This document shows, piece after piece, positions 24,482-33,815 of a stretch of DNA of 64,000 nucleotides. The position numbers and the translations under genes are program-made. Every line of letters begins with the position of its first letter. Position 1 is the stretch's first letter. Source of the DNA: AC-32 sp963788215 (GTDB lineage Bacteria > Actinomycetota > Thermoleophilia > Gaiellales > Gaiellaceae); the NCBI GenBank assembly GCA_963788215.1, contig CAWBFX010000003.1, positions 496,001 through 560,000 on the forward strand, in the 5' to 3' direction. The notes below the pieces were generated by a model. It saw only the letters and a list, made by a program, of their open reading frames with translations, was not told the origin of the DNA and ran no database searches.

Positions 24482-25269
24482 CCACTTCCCCCCGAGAGTC
24501 TCTGCAATAGGTCGATCACGTGCCCCGACGGCGGCTCGATCTTGACGGGCGCGTGGAAATCATGCAGCACCATGCTGACCTTCGCGCCGGTGCCCGCAGA
24601 CGTGCGCTCCGCCCACGCGACCTTGCGCAGGTATCCGTCGCCGTCGACCCACGCGTCCATCGGCAGCGTCTTCCGGCCGCTCAGCTGCATCGCTTCCTGA
24701 GCCGAGGCCTTGTCGCTGCCGCTCGACCGCGCGGCCGCGCGCTGGAGGTCGGCGGTCACGCGGTAGTGCGTCGCGTCGACCCCGGCGACCGACTCCGTGC
24801 CGACCTTCTTCACATCCTTGGCCCCGCGTAGGTAGACGAGCCCGGTCGTCGGCGACGGGCTCGCGGCGGCGAGGTTGCTCAGGCCGCCGCCCTGCCGGGA
24901 GAGCTGTGCCAGGTCCACCTTGAGCCAGTCCTTCGGGCCCGAGAGCCCGGCCTGCGCGAAGACGCGCGAGCGCAGGTAGAGGATCTTGCCGGCGATGATC
25001 GTCTCGACGGCGTTCGCGCGATTGTTCACCTCGAGATTCACGGTCGACCGCCCGGAGCGGTTGCCGCGGGTGTTGAAGGTCCCGCTGCCCTCGCCCTTCG
25101 CGCCGGCGCCGGCGATGGTGAAGTCGGCCTTGACGCTGCCCGCCCGCGCGGTCTTCGCGGCCGCGGAGGTGACCGTCTCCGGCGACGCGCTGCTGCTCCC
25201 GCCTCCGCTCCCGCAACCGGCGAGCATCGGCGCAACCGCGAGCACCGCCGCAGCAGAGCGACGGGTCAA
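24478..25269 (-). CDS. Lipoprotein, LppX/LprG-like, inside the sdh operon
   Basis: 263 residues from a TTG whose sequence overlaps the sdhA stop (TTGA). A signal peptide ends in the lipobox MLAGC, followed by a Gly/Ser linker. The mature part (VKADFTIAG, GKILYLRSRVF, THYRVTADLQRA, KTLPMDAWVDGDGYLRKV) resembles the LolA/LprG fold of actinobacterial lipoproteins that carry lipids. The position between sdhA and sdhB, with overlaps on both sides, is unusual. A folding or lipid role for the complex is speculative. Confidence 0.8.
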   Translation of the reverse strand: MTRRSAAAVLAVAPMLAGCGSGGGSSSASPETVTSAAAKTARAGSVKADFTIAGAGAKGEGSGTFNTRGNRSGRSTVNLEVNNRANAVETIIAGKILYLRSRVFAQAGLSGPKDWLKVDLAQLSRQGGGLSNLAAASPSPTTGLVYLRGAKDVKKVGTESVAGVDATHYRVTADLQRAAARSSGSDKASAQEAMQLSGRKTLPMDAWVDGDGYLRKVAWAERTSAGTGAKVSMVLHDFHAPVKIEPPSGHVIDLLQRLSGGSG

Positions 25270-26949
25270 TAGGTGCGCTCCATCGGCTGCCATTTCGTCA
25301 TGGTCACCGGCTTCCAGTTCAGCTTCGGCTGCCCGTCCTGCCAGGTGACGAGCGTGTGCCGCATGAAGTTCTCGTCGTCGCGCTCGGGATAGTCGTACGG
25401 CCGCGCGTGGGCGCCGCGGCTCTCCTTGCGCTCGAGGCCGGCGACGACCATGCAGTCCGCGAGCTCGAGCAGGAAGCCGAGCTCCAGCGCCTGCGTCAGG
25501 TCGCTGTTGAAGACGTCGCCCTTGTCCTCGACGACGACCTGCTCGTACCGCTCGCGGAGCGACCCGACGATCTCACCCTGCTTGCGCATCTGCTCCTCGC
25601 GGCGGAAGACGCCGAAGTTCTCGTGCATCGTCTCGGCGAGCTCGTTCCGGATCGACCAGGGACGCTCCCCGTCGCTGCGGTCGAGAAGCGTCCGCAGCTC
25701 GCGCTCGGCGTCGGTCTCCAGCGACTCGGGCACCTCGACCGTCGTGTGCGTGAGCGCCCACTCGGCCGCGTGCGCGCCGGACCGCTTGCCGAAGGTGATC
25801 GTCTCCATCAGTGCGTTGCCGCCCAGCCGGTTCGCGCCGTGCACCGACACGCAGGCGCACTCGCCGGCCGCGTAGAGACCCTCGAGCGACGTCAGGCCCC
25901 AGACGTCCGTGTCGACGCCGCCCATGTGGTAGTGAGATCCCGGCCGCACCGGGATCGGCTCGTAGATCGGGTCGACGCCCGCGAACACCATCGAGAGCTC
26001 GCGCGTTCCGTGCAGCCGCTCGAGGATCTTGTCGGCGCCGAGGTGGCGCAGGTCGAGCAGCACGTTGCCGTCGACGCCGCGGCCCTCGTCGATCTCGGTC
26101 TGCTCCGCGCGCGAGATGACGTCGCGCGAGGCGAGCTCCATCGCGTTCGGCGCGTAGTTCTTGAGGAAGCGGTCGCCCTCGGAGTTCGAGCAGGTAGGCG
26201 CCCTCGCCGCGGCAGCCTTCGGTGATCAGGACGCCGGTCGGCGCGAGCGTCGTCGGATGGAACTGCATCATCTCCATGTCCTTCAGCGCGACGCCTTCGC
26301 GCAGCGCGAGCGCCATCCCGTCGCCGGTGCACGCGTAGGCGTTGGTCGTGCCGACGTAGAGCCGCCCCGCGCCGCCGGTCGCGAGGATGACGGTCTTCCC
26401 GCCGATCGTCGCGAGTCCGCCGTCCAGGAGGTTCCACGCGATCACGCCCTGGCAGCGGTGGTCGTCGACGGCGAGCTTCCAGACGAAGTACTCCTCGTAG
26501 ACCTTGATCTCGCGCTTCATCACCTGCTCGTAGAGCACGTGCACGAGGACATGGCCCGTGATGTCCGCGGCGTAGGCGGTCCGGGGCTCGCCGGCCGCGC
26601 CGAACGGGCGCTGGGCGATGCGGCCGTCGTCCGTGCGCGAGAAGACCGCGCCCCAGTTCTCGAGCTGGTAGACGTCGTCGGGGGCCTCGTCGCAGAGGAT
26701 CTGGATCGCGTCCTGGTCGCCGAGGTAGTCGGAGCCCTTGACGGTGTCGAACGCGTGCTTCTCGGGATCGTCCTCGGAGGCGTTCCCGAGCGCGGCGTTG
26801 ATGCCGCCCTCGGCCGCGCCGGAGTGGCTGCGCACCGGGTGGATCTTCGAGATCAGCGCGACGTCGGCGCCCGCGTCATGTGCCTCGATGGCCGCGCGCA
26901 TCCCCGCGCAGCCGGCACCGACGACGAGGACGTCGTGCTTTGCCTCCAC
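25266..26949 (-). CDS. sdhA: Succinate dehydrogenase / fumarate reductase flavoprotein, frameshifted
   Basis: FAD-binding catalytic subunit. VLVVGAGCAGMRAAIEA is the FAD-binding motif; HSGAAEGGINAALGN contains the His-linked flavin site; QFHPTTLAPTGVLITEGCRGEG contains substrate-binding residues; GLYAAGECACVSVHGANRLGG is the second FAD motif. Near 26187 the frame changes from GCRGEGAYLL to NSEGDRFLKNYAPNAMELAS; the length is 3n+1, so one extra base. It is the first gene of the operon sdhA-lipoprotein-sdhB-sdhE and oxidises succinate to fumarate. Confidence 0.93.
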
Positions 26950-27006
26950 GTCTCGGAACCTACCGAATGAGCGCGTCTCGGAGTCGGGCTATGGTGTGGC
27001 GGGGTC

Positions 27007-28923
27007 ATGCTGCGGATCGATCGTCATCGTCTGGGCCCACGGGTCTACGTCCTCGGGGCGCGCGTGCACGAGTGGCACCTCGGCGCCGCGGTCCTCCTCG
27101 CCCTCGCCGGCGCGCTCGCGTTCGACCGCATCGAACAGCGCGTGACCGCGCTCGCGATCGCCTCCGCAGGCGTCTGGCTCGTCGCGAAGGACTGGCAGGA
27201 CCTCCTTCCTTCCCGCCGCGACACCGCTGCATGGCGCCTCGGCCTGCACACCCGTCCGGCGCCGTTGGCCCGCATGGAGCGCTTCGCGCCGCTGCCGAGG
27301 CTCGCGGCGATCCTGGCCGTGCTCGCGGGACTGGTGAACCTGGCCTCCGCGGTCACGCCGAACATCGCCTGGCGCGACGACCTGCTTCTCCAGGTGACTC
27401 CGCTCGCCGCGCTGCGGGTTTCCCATGCCGCGGCCGTGCCTGCGTCGCTGCTGCTGCTGGTGACCGCGCCGTACCTCTGGCGCCGCCGCCAGAGCGCCCT
27501 GCGACTCGCGGTGCTCCTGCTCGTCGGCCTCGCGCTGCTCGACCTGCTCAAGGGTCTCGACGTCGAGGAGGCCGCGAGCAGCCTCGCCGTCGCCGGTGTC
27601 CTGTGGGTCGGTCGTTCGGCCTTCTGCGTGCGGCCCGACCCGGTCAGCCTGCGCTCTGCGGTGCGGTGGGTGCCGTCGCTCGCAGCGTCGAGCCTCCTCC
27701 TCTGCGCATTCGCGATCTGGCTGGCCGCTCCGGAGAGCGCATCGCTTGCCGCGGTCGTCCGCGAGACCTTCGACTCGCTCGTCTGGCAAGCGGGACCGAT
27801 CGTCTTCCGCGGCGAGCTCTCCCTCGTCGACGAGGCCGTCGGCCTGGCCGGCCTGCTGACGTTCGCGTGGTGCGCATATCTGCTCTTCCGACCGCTGGCC
27901 GTCCCGCGCGCCTACCCGACCGGCGAGGCGCGGCACCTGGCCCGCGAGCTCGTCCGCCGCCACGGCGTCGACACGCTTGCCTACTTCAAGCTCCGCCGCG
28001 ACCAGCACTACCTGTTCAGTCCGGACCGCCGTGCCTTCCTCGGTTACCGCGTCGAGACCGGCGTTCTCGTCGTCTCGGGCGACCCGGTGGGCCCCGACGA
28101 AGCGCTGCCCGGGTTGCTGCAGGAACTGAGGCGCTTCGCTGAGACCCGCGGGCTGCGGCTCGCGGCAATCGGCGCGGGCGAGCGCCTGAGGCCGCTCTGG
28201 GCGCAGCTCGGGCTGCGCTCGCTGTACCTCGGCGACGAGGCGATCGTGGATACCCGCGCGTTCTCGCTCGAGGGCCGGCCGATCCGCAAGGTGCGCCAGT
28301 CGGTCACGCGACTGGAGAAGCAGGGCTTCACGGCGAGCATGCGCCCCCTGGCCGACCTCTCGGAAAGCGAGCTCGACGACCTCGACCACGTCAGCCGGCG
28401 GTGGCGTGACGGCCAGGACGAGCGCGGCTTCAGCATGGCGCTCGACGAGCTGCGTCGCGACGACCACGGCGACAGCCTCGTCGTCCTCGGCCGCGATGCC
28501 GAAGACCGGATCCGCGGCTTCCTTCATTTCGCGCCCAGCTACGGACGGCCCGCGGTGTCCCTCTCCCTGATGCGCCGCGACAAGGACACGCCCAACGGGC
28601 TGACCGAGTTCCTCGTCGCGCGCGGAATCGAGCTCCTGCGTGAGCGCGGCGTCGAGGAGGCTTCGCTCAACTTCGCGGCGTTCGCCCGCTTCATCCACGC
28701 GCCGCAGAGCAGGCTCGAGCGGCTCGTGGGCAAGGGCCTGGTGCTCGCCGACTCGTTCTTCCAGATCGAGCGGCTCCACCGGTTCAACGCGAAGTTCTTC
28801 CCCCGGTGGGAGCCTCGCTATCTCCTGTACGAGCGGGTGCTGGGCCTGGGCCGGGTTGGCCTGGCGGCGATGTGGCTGGAGGGCCAGCTGCCGAAGCCGA
28901 GGCCGCCGAGGTGGCCGCGCTGA
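27007..28923 (+). CDS. MprF-like membrane protein with DUF2156 aminoacyltransferase domain
   Basis: 638 residues. The N-terminal half has about seven membrane helices (for example LAAILAVLAGLVNLASAV and SLLLCAFAIWLAAPES). The C-terminal half (from about residue 305) is a DUF2156/LPG-synthase domain: YFKLRRDQHYLFSPDRRAFL, VSGDPVGPDEA, and RKVRQSVTRLEKQGF. MprF proteins transfer lysine or another amino acid from tRNA to phosphatidylglycerol and help resist cationic peptides; the amino acid used here is unknown. Start ATG, divergent from sdhA with a 57-bp gap. Confidence 0.88.
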   Translation: MLRIDRHRLGPRVYVLGARVHEWHLGAAVLLALAGALAFDRIEQRVTALAIASAGVWLVAKDWQDLLPSRRDTAAWRLGLHTRPAPLARMERFAPLPRLAAILAVLAGLVNLASAVTPNIAWRDDLLLQVTPLAALRVSHAAAVPASLLLLVTAPYLWRRRQSALRLAVLLLVGLALLDLLKGLDVEEAASSLAVAGVLWVGRSAFCVRPDPVSLRSAVRWVPSLAASSLLLCAFAIWLAAPESASLAAVVRETFDSLVWQAGPIVFRGELSLVDEAVGLAGLLTFAWCAYLLFRPLAVPRAYPTGEARHLARELVRRHGVDTLAYFKLRRDQHYLFSPDRRAFLGYRVETGVLVVSGDPVGPDEALPGLLQELRRFAETRGLRLAAIGAGERLRPLWAQLGLRSLYLGDEAIVDTRAFSLEGRPIRKVRQSVTRLEKQGFTASMRPLADLSESELDDLDHVSRRWRDGQDERGFSMALDELRRDDHGDSLVVLGRDAEDRIRGFLHFAPSYGRPAVSLSLMRRDKDTPNGLTEFLVARGIELLRERGVEEASLNFAAFARFIHAPQSRLERLVGKGLVLADSFFQIERLHRFNAKFFPRWEPRYLLYERVLGLGRVGLAAMWLEGQLPKPRPPRWPR

Positions 28924-29347
28924 CGAGCGCGTCCGCGGAGTCGTAGGCGAGCCAGTAGCAGAGCGCCGCGAGAGGCAGCTCCCCGAGAGCCGCCTCCACG
29001 AGCGCCCAGCCGCGGTCCCGCCCCGGGCTCGCCGTCAGCAGGTCGAACCACGCGTCCACGAGAAGCGCCGTGCCCGCTATCGCCGCGAAGACCGGTAGGT
29101 GCGGCGAGCGCCGCAGAAGCGCGAGCAGAGTCGCGGTGAGCGCCGCGGCCTCGAAGACGTCGAAGCCCGCCCAGGCGATGTCCCAGTGGTGCGCGACGTG
29201 CTTCCCCGGAAGCGTCGCGCTCAGGTAGGCGGTCCACGGGATCAGCGCGAGCACGATCGCCGCCAGCGCGAGCACGAGCCCCGTGCGGGCTCCGCGCAGC
29301 CGCTTCAGGACCGCGATTCGCCGTGTTTGCGGGGCGGAAACCGCCAT
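28784..29347 (-). CDS. Small integral membrane protein, unknown function
   Basis: 187 residues with four hydrophobic segments (TGLVLALAAIVLALIPWTAYL, then WAGFDVFEAAALTATLLALL, LPVFAAIAGTALLVDAWFDL and LGELPLAALCYWLAY). The WAGFDV and DAWFD motifs mark a family widespread in actinomycetes with no known role. The last about 47 residues are low-complexity Ala/Pro and overlap the end of the convergent MprF-like gene by 140 bp. Divergent from pckA. Confidence 0.72.
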   Translation of the reverse strand: MAVSAPQTRRIAVLKRLRGARTGLVLALAAIVLALIPWTAYLSATLPGKHVAHHWDIAWAGFDVFEAAALTATLLALLRRSPHLPVFAAIAGTALLVDAWFDLLTASPGRDRGWALVEAALGELPLAALCYWLAYDSADALVSAATSAASASAAGPPATSPPGQPGPGPAPARTGDSEAPTGGRTSR

Positions 29348-29401
29348 GGCCGGATTGTGCAGCAGGGGGTGCCGCTGCCGGAGCGCCGATAGACTCCCCG
29401 C

Positions 29402-30934
29402 GTGGCCAAGATGCTGTTTCGGCTGCCTCCGGCGGCCTCGGTCCTCGAAAACCCCTCCGCCGACGAGCTCAAGGAGCTCGCCGCGCAGATGCCGAATGCG
29501 CAGCGGACGCGGCACGGAAACGTCAACGTGCAGACCGAGGTGGTCAGCCGCTCGAAGGGCTCGACCTACATCGTCACGGACGAGCCCGACGGCCAGAACC
29601 AGTCGATCACGCGCGAGGAAGGCCGCAAGTGGGCCGAGGCGCAGGACGCCTACATCGCCGAGCAGGAGATGGTCGTCGTCGACGGCTACATCGGCACCGA
29701 TCCGGAATTCCGCACGCCGGCCCGGCTCTACATCGAAGCGGCCAACGCGAACATCGCGGGGATGCAGCAGCAGCTCTACTTCGCGGGCGAGGGCGAGGAG
29801 ATCGAGCCCGAGCTGACGGTCATCTACACGCCGAACCTGAAGGCGGAGGGTTACCCGGACGACCGCCTGATCGCCGTCGACCTCGAGCAGGGCGTGACGC
29901 GCGTCTTCAACTCCGACTACTTCGGCGAGTCGAAGAAGGGCGGCCTGCGGATGTGGAACAAGCTCGTCTACGACCGCGGCGGGATCCCGCTGCACGCCGG
30001 CTGCAAGATCATCCCGACCGAGCAGGGCAAGCGCGTAGGCCTGATCGTCGGGCTGTCGGGCACCGGCAAGACGACCACGACCTTCACCCGCCAGAACGGC
30101 TCGCTGCCCGTGCAGGACGACTTCGTCGCGTGGATGCCGAACGGCCGCGTGTACGCGACCGAGAACGGCTGCTTCGCGAAGACCTTCGGGCTGAACCCCG
30201 AGGACGAGCCGACGATCTACGGCGCGGTCACCCAGCCCGACTCATACCTGGAGAACGTCTCGCAGCACGGCGACGAGGTCGACTTCTACGACACGAACTA
30301 CACGTCGAACGGCCGCGCGACCTTCCCGTTCTCGGTGATCGAGAGCGCCGCCTCGGACGAGATCGACGAGGCGCACTTCCTCCTGATCCTGAACAAGAAC
30401 GAGAACATCGTTCCCGCCGTCGCGAAGCTGGAAGGCCCGCAGGCGGCCGCGTTCTTCATGCTCGGCGAGACGACCGGCACGAGCGCCGGCGGCGCCGACG
30501 AGGCCGGCAAGTTCCTGCGCGTGCCCGGGACGAACCCGTTCTTCCCGATGCCGCACGACCTCCAGGGCAACCGCTTCCTCGAGCTGCTCGCGGAGAACCC
30601 ACTCGAGGTCTACGTGATGAACACCGGTCGCGTGGGCGGTCCCGAGGACGACGAGCGCTCGCGCAAGGTGCGCATCAAGCACTCGTCCGCGATCGTGAAG
30701 GGCATCGCGGAGGGGACGATCGAATGGGAGCTCGATCCCGACTTCGGCTACTTCGTCGCTTCCGCGGTGCCGGGAATCGACGAGCTCGACGTCCTGCAGC
30801 CGCGGCGGCTGTACGCGGAGCACGGCCGCGAGGACGAGTACCGCGCTCTCGTCGAGCGCTTCAAGGCCGAGCGCGCGGAGTTCCTGCGCGGCTTCCCGAG
30901 CCTCTCGGACGAGATCGTCGCAGCCGTTTCCTGA
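29402..30934 (+). CDS. pckA: Phosphoenolpyruvate carboxykinase (ATP)
   Basis: 510 residues. It converts oxaloacetate and ATP to phosphoenolpyruvate, the entry to gluconeogenesis. The kinase-1a motif is GLSGTGKTTT (around residue 217); the upstream substrate region PRxxLPLHA-type reads RGGIPLHAGC; NTGRVGG and TEQGKRVG also fit the ATP-dependent family. GTG start. It complements the many TCA genes in this window. Confidence 0.95.
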   Translation: MAKMLFRLPPAASVLENPSADELKELAAQMPNAQRTRHGNVNVQTEVVSRSKGSTYIVTDEPDGQNQSITREEGRKWAEAQDAYIAEQEMVVVDGYIGTDPEFRTPARLYIEAANANIAGMQQQLYFAGEGEEIEPELTVIYTPNLKAEGYPDDRLIAVDLEQGVTRVFNSDYFGESKKGGLRMWNKLVYDRGGIPLHAGCKIIPTEQGKRVGLIVGLSGTGKTTTTFTRQNGSLPVQDDFVAWMPNGRVYATENGCFAKTFGLNPEDEPTIYGAVTQPDSYLENVSQHGDEVDFYDTNYTSNGRATFPFSVIESAASDEIDEAHFLLILNKNENIVPAVAKLEGPQAAAFFMLGETTGTSAGGADEAGKFLRVPGTNPFFPMPHDLQGNRFLELLAENPLEVYVMNTGRVGGPEDDERSRKVRIKHSSAIVKGIAEGTIEWELDPDFGYFVASAVPGIDELDVLQPRRLYAEHGREDEYRALVERFKAERAEFLRGFPSLSDEIVAAVS

Positions 30935-30966
30935 GGATTAGCCGCCTTCGCGGCGAAGTGCGCCGC

Positions 30967-31797
30967 GTGAAGGCGGAGCTGGAGCGATTCCTCGAAAGCC
31001 CCGCGCTCGCGGAGGCGACGCGGCGCGCCTACCGCGTCGACGTGACCGAGTTCTGCGCGTGGCTCGAGCGCCGAGGGACCCGCCTCGACGAGGTGGACGT
31101 GCGCGCCCTCGCCGACTACACCGCCGAGCTCGGGCGCGCGCGGCCGAGGAAGCTCGCGCCTTCGACGATCGGGCGAAAGCTCGCGGCCGTTCGCGCGTTC
31201 CTGCGCCACGCGCTCGGGCCGGAGCGGGTCCCGGACGCGTCGTTCGCGCCCCGGCGGCCGCGGCGCATTCCCGACGCGCCTCGCTCCGAGGACGTCGACG
31301 CCGCGCTCGACGCTCTCGACGGGACCGGCCCCCTGGGCGTCCGCAACCAGGCCCTGGTCGAGCTCGTCTACTCCGCCGGCCTGCGGTCGCAGGAGGCGGT
31401 CGACCTGAACCTCGCGGATGTCGACTTCGAGCAGGAGCTGGTTCACGTGCGCGGGAAGGGCGGCAAGGAGCGGGTCGTCCCGCTCGGCGAAGAGGCGTCG
31501 CACAAGGTCGCGCTCTACCTGCGCGAGGCGCGGCCGAAGCTCGTCCGGCGCGCAGAGAACGCACTCTTCCTCTCGGCACGCGGACGGCGGCTCGACACGA
31601 GCACGCTGCGCCGCCTCTTGCCGCACCCGCACCGCCTGCGCCACGCCTTCGCGACGCACCTGCTCGAGGGCGGCGCCGATCTGCGCACGATCCAGGAGCT
31701 GCTCGGCCACAGCTCGCTCTCGACGACGCAGATGTACAGCCACGTGGATGCAAAGCGCCTGCGCAAGGTCTACGACAGTGCGCACCCTCGCTCGTAG
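30967..31797 (+). CDS. xerC: Tyrosine recombinase XerC
   Basis: 276 residues. An N-terminal SAM-like core-binding domain (LERFLESPALAEATRRAYRV) and a C-terminal catalytic domain with the conserved set: Arg in SAGLRSQEAVD, Lys in GKGGKERVVPLG, HxxR in PHRLRHAFATHLLEGG, His in LGHSSLSTTQ, and nucleophile Tyr257 in MYSHVD. It resolves chromosome dimers at dif with XerD. The GTG start lacks a good Shine-Dalgarno. A second Xer gene lies 1.1 kb downstream. Confidence 0.9.
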   Translation: MKAELERFLESPALAEATRRAYRVDVTEFCAWLERRGTRLDEVDVRALADYTAELGRARPRKLAPSTIGRKLAAVRAFLRHALGPERVPDASFAPRRPRRIPDAPRSEDVDAALDALDGTGPLGVRNQALVELVYSAGLRSQEAVDLNLADVDFEQELVHVRGKGGKERVVPLGEEASHKVALYLREARPKLVRRAENALFLSARGRRLDTSTLRRLLPHPHRLRHAFATHLLEGGADLRTIQELLGHSSLSTTQMYSHVDAKRLRKVYDSAHPRS

Positions 31798-31821
31798 TTA
31801 TGTGATATTTTTATCACGTAA
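31798..31821. promoter_or_regulatory. ArsR operator-like palindrome over the arsR start
   Basis: TTATGTGATA and TATCACGTAA form an almost perfect inverted repeat with a TTTT spacer, ending on the first base of the arsR ATG. It is the only AT-rich patch in the area and is a good candidate for autoregulation of the arsR-SRPBCC pair, which may be translated from a leaderless or very short leader. Confidence 0.7.
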
Positions 31822-32135
31822 TGGACGACGCCAAGGTCTGGAAGGCGCTCGGCTCGCCGCACCGGCGGGCGCTGCTCGACGCACTCCGTGACGGGCCGAA
31901 GACGACGACCGCGCTTTGCGAGGTCTTGCCGAAGCTCTCGCGCTTCGCGGTCATGCAGCACCTCGGCGTGCTCGAGCGCGCCGGGATCGTCCTCGTCCGC
32001 CGGGAGGGCCGCGAGCGGTGGAACGAGCTGAACGCCGTTCCGATTCAGCGCGAGCTCGAGCGCTGGCTGAACAGCTTCCAGCAGGCGTCGGCCTCACAGC
32101 TACTGGCGTTCGAGCGCCACCTGAAGGAGGAGTGA
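31821..32135 (+). CDS. ArsR-family transcriptional regulator
   Basis: 104 residues with a winged helix-turn-helix: KVWKALGSPHRRALLDALRD, then PKLSRFAVMQHLGVLERAG, and VLVRREGRERWNELN. No metal-binding Cys motif is present. This class, paired with an SRPBCC (AHSA1) gene, is common in actinomycetes. The TGA overlaps the ATG of the next gene. The palindrome upstream suggests self-repression. Confidence 0.92.
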   Translation: MDDAKVWKALGSPHRRALLDALRDGPKTTTALCEVLPKLSRFAVMQHLGVLERAGIVLVRREGRERWNELNAVPIQRELERWLNSFQQASASQLLAFERHLKEE

Positions 32136-32596
32136 TGCACCAGGTTCGGCATGTCACGTTCACGAACGAGCTCCGCTTTGCGAAGCCACAGCAGGAGGTG
32201 TTCGAGGCCTTCCTCGACACCGGCAAGTGGTTCCAGGTCAGCTACGGGCAGGAACGGCTCAAGCGGGTGGTCAACGACCGTCGCGCCGGCGGCCAGATCT
32301 ACGAGGACTGGGGCGACGGCGCCGGCAAGCTCTACGGGACGATCGGCTGGTGGGACCCGCCCAACGGCTACACGAGCACGAGCGACATGCTCGGCGGCGG
32401 GATCAGGCTCGACCACCGCTACGAGTTCGTCGAGGACGGCGACGGCACCGTCCTGCGCCACGAGTGCAGTGCCTTCGGCCCGATGTCCGACGAGATGGCC
32501 GACGGGATCCGCTGGCACGGCTCGCTCGAGACGTTCGAGGAGCAGCTCCGCGCCTGGATCGAGCGCGGCGAAGTCGTTCCGCCGCCCGAGGGCTAA
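32135..32596 (+). CDS. SRPBCC / AHSA1-like domain protein
   Basis: 153 residues with a START/Bet-v1-type helix-grip fold: FAKPQQEVFEAFLDTGKWF, GGQIYEDWGDGAGKLYG, and the C-terminal helix WHGSLETFEEQLRAW. Such proteins bind hydrophobic ligands or act as stress-related accessory proteins. It follows AAGGAGGAG and overlaps the arsR stop, so expression is coupled to the regulator. Confidence 0.9.
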   Translation: MHQVRHVTFTNELRFAKPQQEVFEAFLDTGKWFQVSYGQERLKRVVNDRRAGGQIYEDWGDGAGKLYGTIGWWDPPNGYTSTSDMLGGGIRLDHRYEFVEDGDGTVLRHECSAFGPMSDEMADGIRWHGSLETFEEQLRAWIERGEVVPPPEG

Positions 32597-32817
32597 GGGT
32601 TCGAGGCGCGAGCGTGCGCGCGCGCTTGCGCCTCGAGCGACTCTTCCGCGGTTCGGATGTGGCCGAGAGCTGCCCAGGCGTGCGCCGCGCCCCGGGGTAC
32701 GGCCTTCTCGCGGAAATGCCGAGCGGCGGTCCGGCAGTGGGCAACGGCCAGTTCGAGCTCCTCCGCGGCGGCGTCGTAGAGCTTCGCCGCCTCCTCCAGC
32801 CGCTCGTCTGCGCTCAC
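32593..32817 (-). CDS. Small helical protein of unknown function
   Basis: 74 residues from a GTG: DERLEEAAKLYDAAAEELEL, HCRTAARHFREK, and AHAWAALGHIRTAEESLE form two or three amphipathic helices. No family is recognised. It converges on the SRPBCC gene with a 4-bp overlap and has no strong Shine-Dalgarno. Confidence 0.65.
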   Translation of the reverse strand: MSADERLEEAAKLYDAAAEELELAVAHCRTAARHFREKAVPRGAAHAWAALGHIRTAEESLEAQARAHARASNP

Positions 32818-32871
32818 AGCGGCTGTTTCTAGCAGGCGTCCGCACGCCCGGGGCGAAGAAAGAACGTCGCG

Positions 32872-33795
32872 ATGGCGACGCCGCGGGCCGCACCGGCTGC
32901 GTCCGATCCCGAAGTGGACGGATTCCTCGCCTTGCTCGCCGCGCGGCGGGCGCCGAAGACCGTCGACGCTTACCGCCGTGACCTGCGCGCGCTCGGCGAC
33001 TGGCTCGGCGGCCCGCCGTCGAAGGCGACCACGGACGATCTCGAACGGTGGCTCGCGGAGCTCCGCGCCGCCGGCCTCTCCCCCGCGACGATCGCGCGCC
33101 GCGTGGCCGCCGTGCGTTCCTTCTTTCGCCACCTGATCCTGCTCGGCGTCCGCACCGACAGCCCGGCCGCCGCACTCGAGCTTCCGCGCCGGAGGCGGCG
33201 CCTGCCGCGCACGCTCTCGGCCGCGGAGGCACAGCGACTGATCGAGGCTGCGCCGGGCACGACCCCGCGCTCGCTCAGGGACCGCGCCCTCGTCGAGCTT
33301 CTCTACGGCGCGGGGCTGCGGGTCAGCGAGGGCGTCGGGCTCGGCAAGACCGACGTCGACCTCGAGCGCCGTCTCGTCCGCTGCACCGGCAAGGGGAACA
33401 AGGAGCGCGTCGTCCCCGTCGGCCGCCATGCGATCGAGGCGCTACGGCGCTACCTCGCGCACGGCCGCCCCTACCTCGACCGCCGCCACCGGCCCGAGCT
33501 CTTCCTGAACGCGCAGGGCGGGGCGCTCACGCGCGCGGGCGCCTTCCTGATCCTGCGGCGCCTCGCCGAGCGCGCCGGCCTCGAGCCCGAGCGCGTCCAT
33601 CCGCACCTGCTGCGCCACTCATTTGCCACGCACCTGCTGGAGGGCGGAGCCGATCTGCGCAGCGTCCAGGAGATGCTCGGGCACGCGGACCTCGGCACGA
33701 CGGAGCTCTACACGCACGTCAGCGACCGCCGCCGGCGCGACGTCTACTTCCGCAGCCACCCGCACGCACGGCGGCGGCACGTTTCGGACGACTGA
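32872..33795 (+). CDS. xerD: Tyrosine recombinase XerD
   Basis: 307 residues. A core-binding domain (GFLALLAARRAPKTVDAYRR) is followed by the catalytic domain: Arg in GAGLRVSEGV, Lys in GKGNKERVVPVG, HxxR in PHLLRHSFATHLLEGG, His in LGHADLGTTELY and nucleophile Tyr280. It is the likely XerD partner of the XerC-like gene at 30967. Assignment of C versus D rests on similarity only. Confidence 0.9.
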   Translation: MATPRAAPAASDPEVDGFLALLAARRAPKTVDAYRRDLRALGDWLGGPPSKATTDDLERWLAELRAAGLSPATIARRVAAVRSFFRHLILLGVRTDSPAAALELPRRRRRLPRTLSAAEAQRLIEAAPGTTPRSLRDRALVELLYGAGLRVSEGVGLGKTDVDLERRLVRCTGKGNKERVVPVGRHAIEALRRYLAHGRPYLDRRHRPELFLNAQGGALTRAGAFLILRRLAERAGLEPERVHPHLLRHSFATHLLEGGADLRSVQEMLGHADLGTTELYTHVSDRRRRDVYFRSHPHARRRHVSDD

Positions 33796-33815
33796 GCGCG
33801 CGGAACGAATGAGTT

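Noticed and set aside
22512..24700. Long plus-strand open frames opposite sdhE and sdhB
   Set aside because: They lack recognisable domains and have Arg/Asp/Leu/Val-rich composition, typical of antisense reading of high-GC coding DNA.
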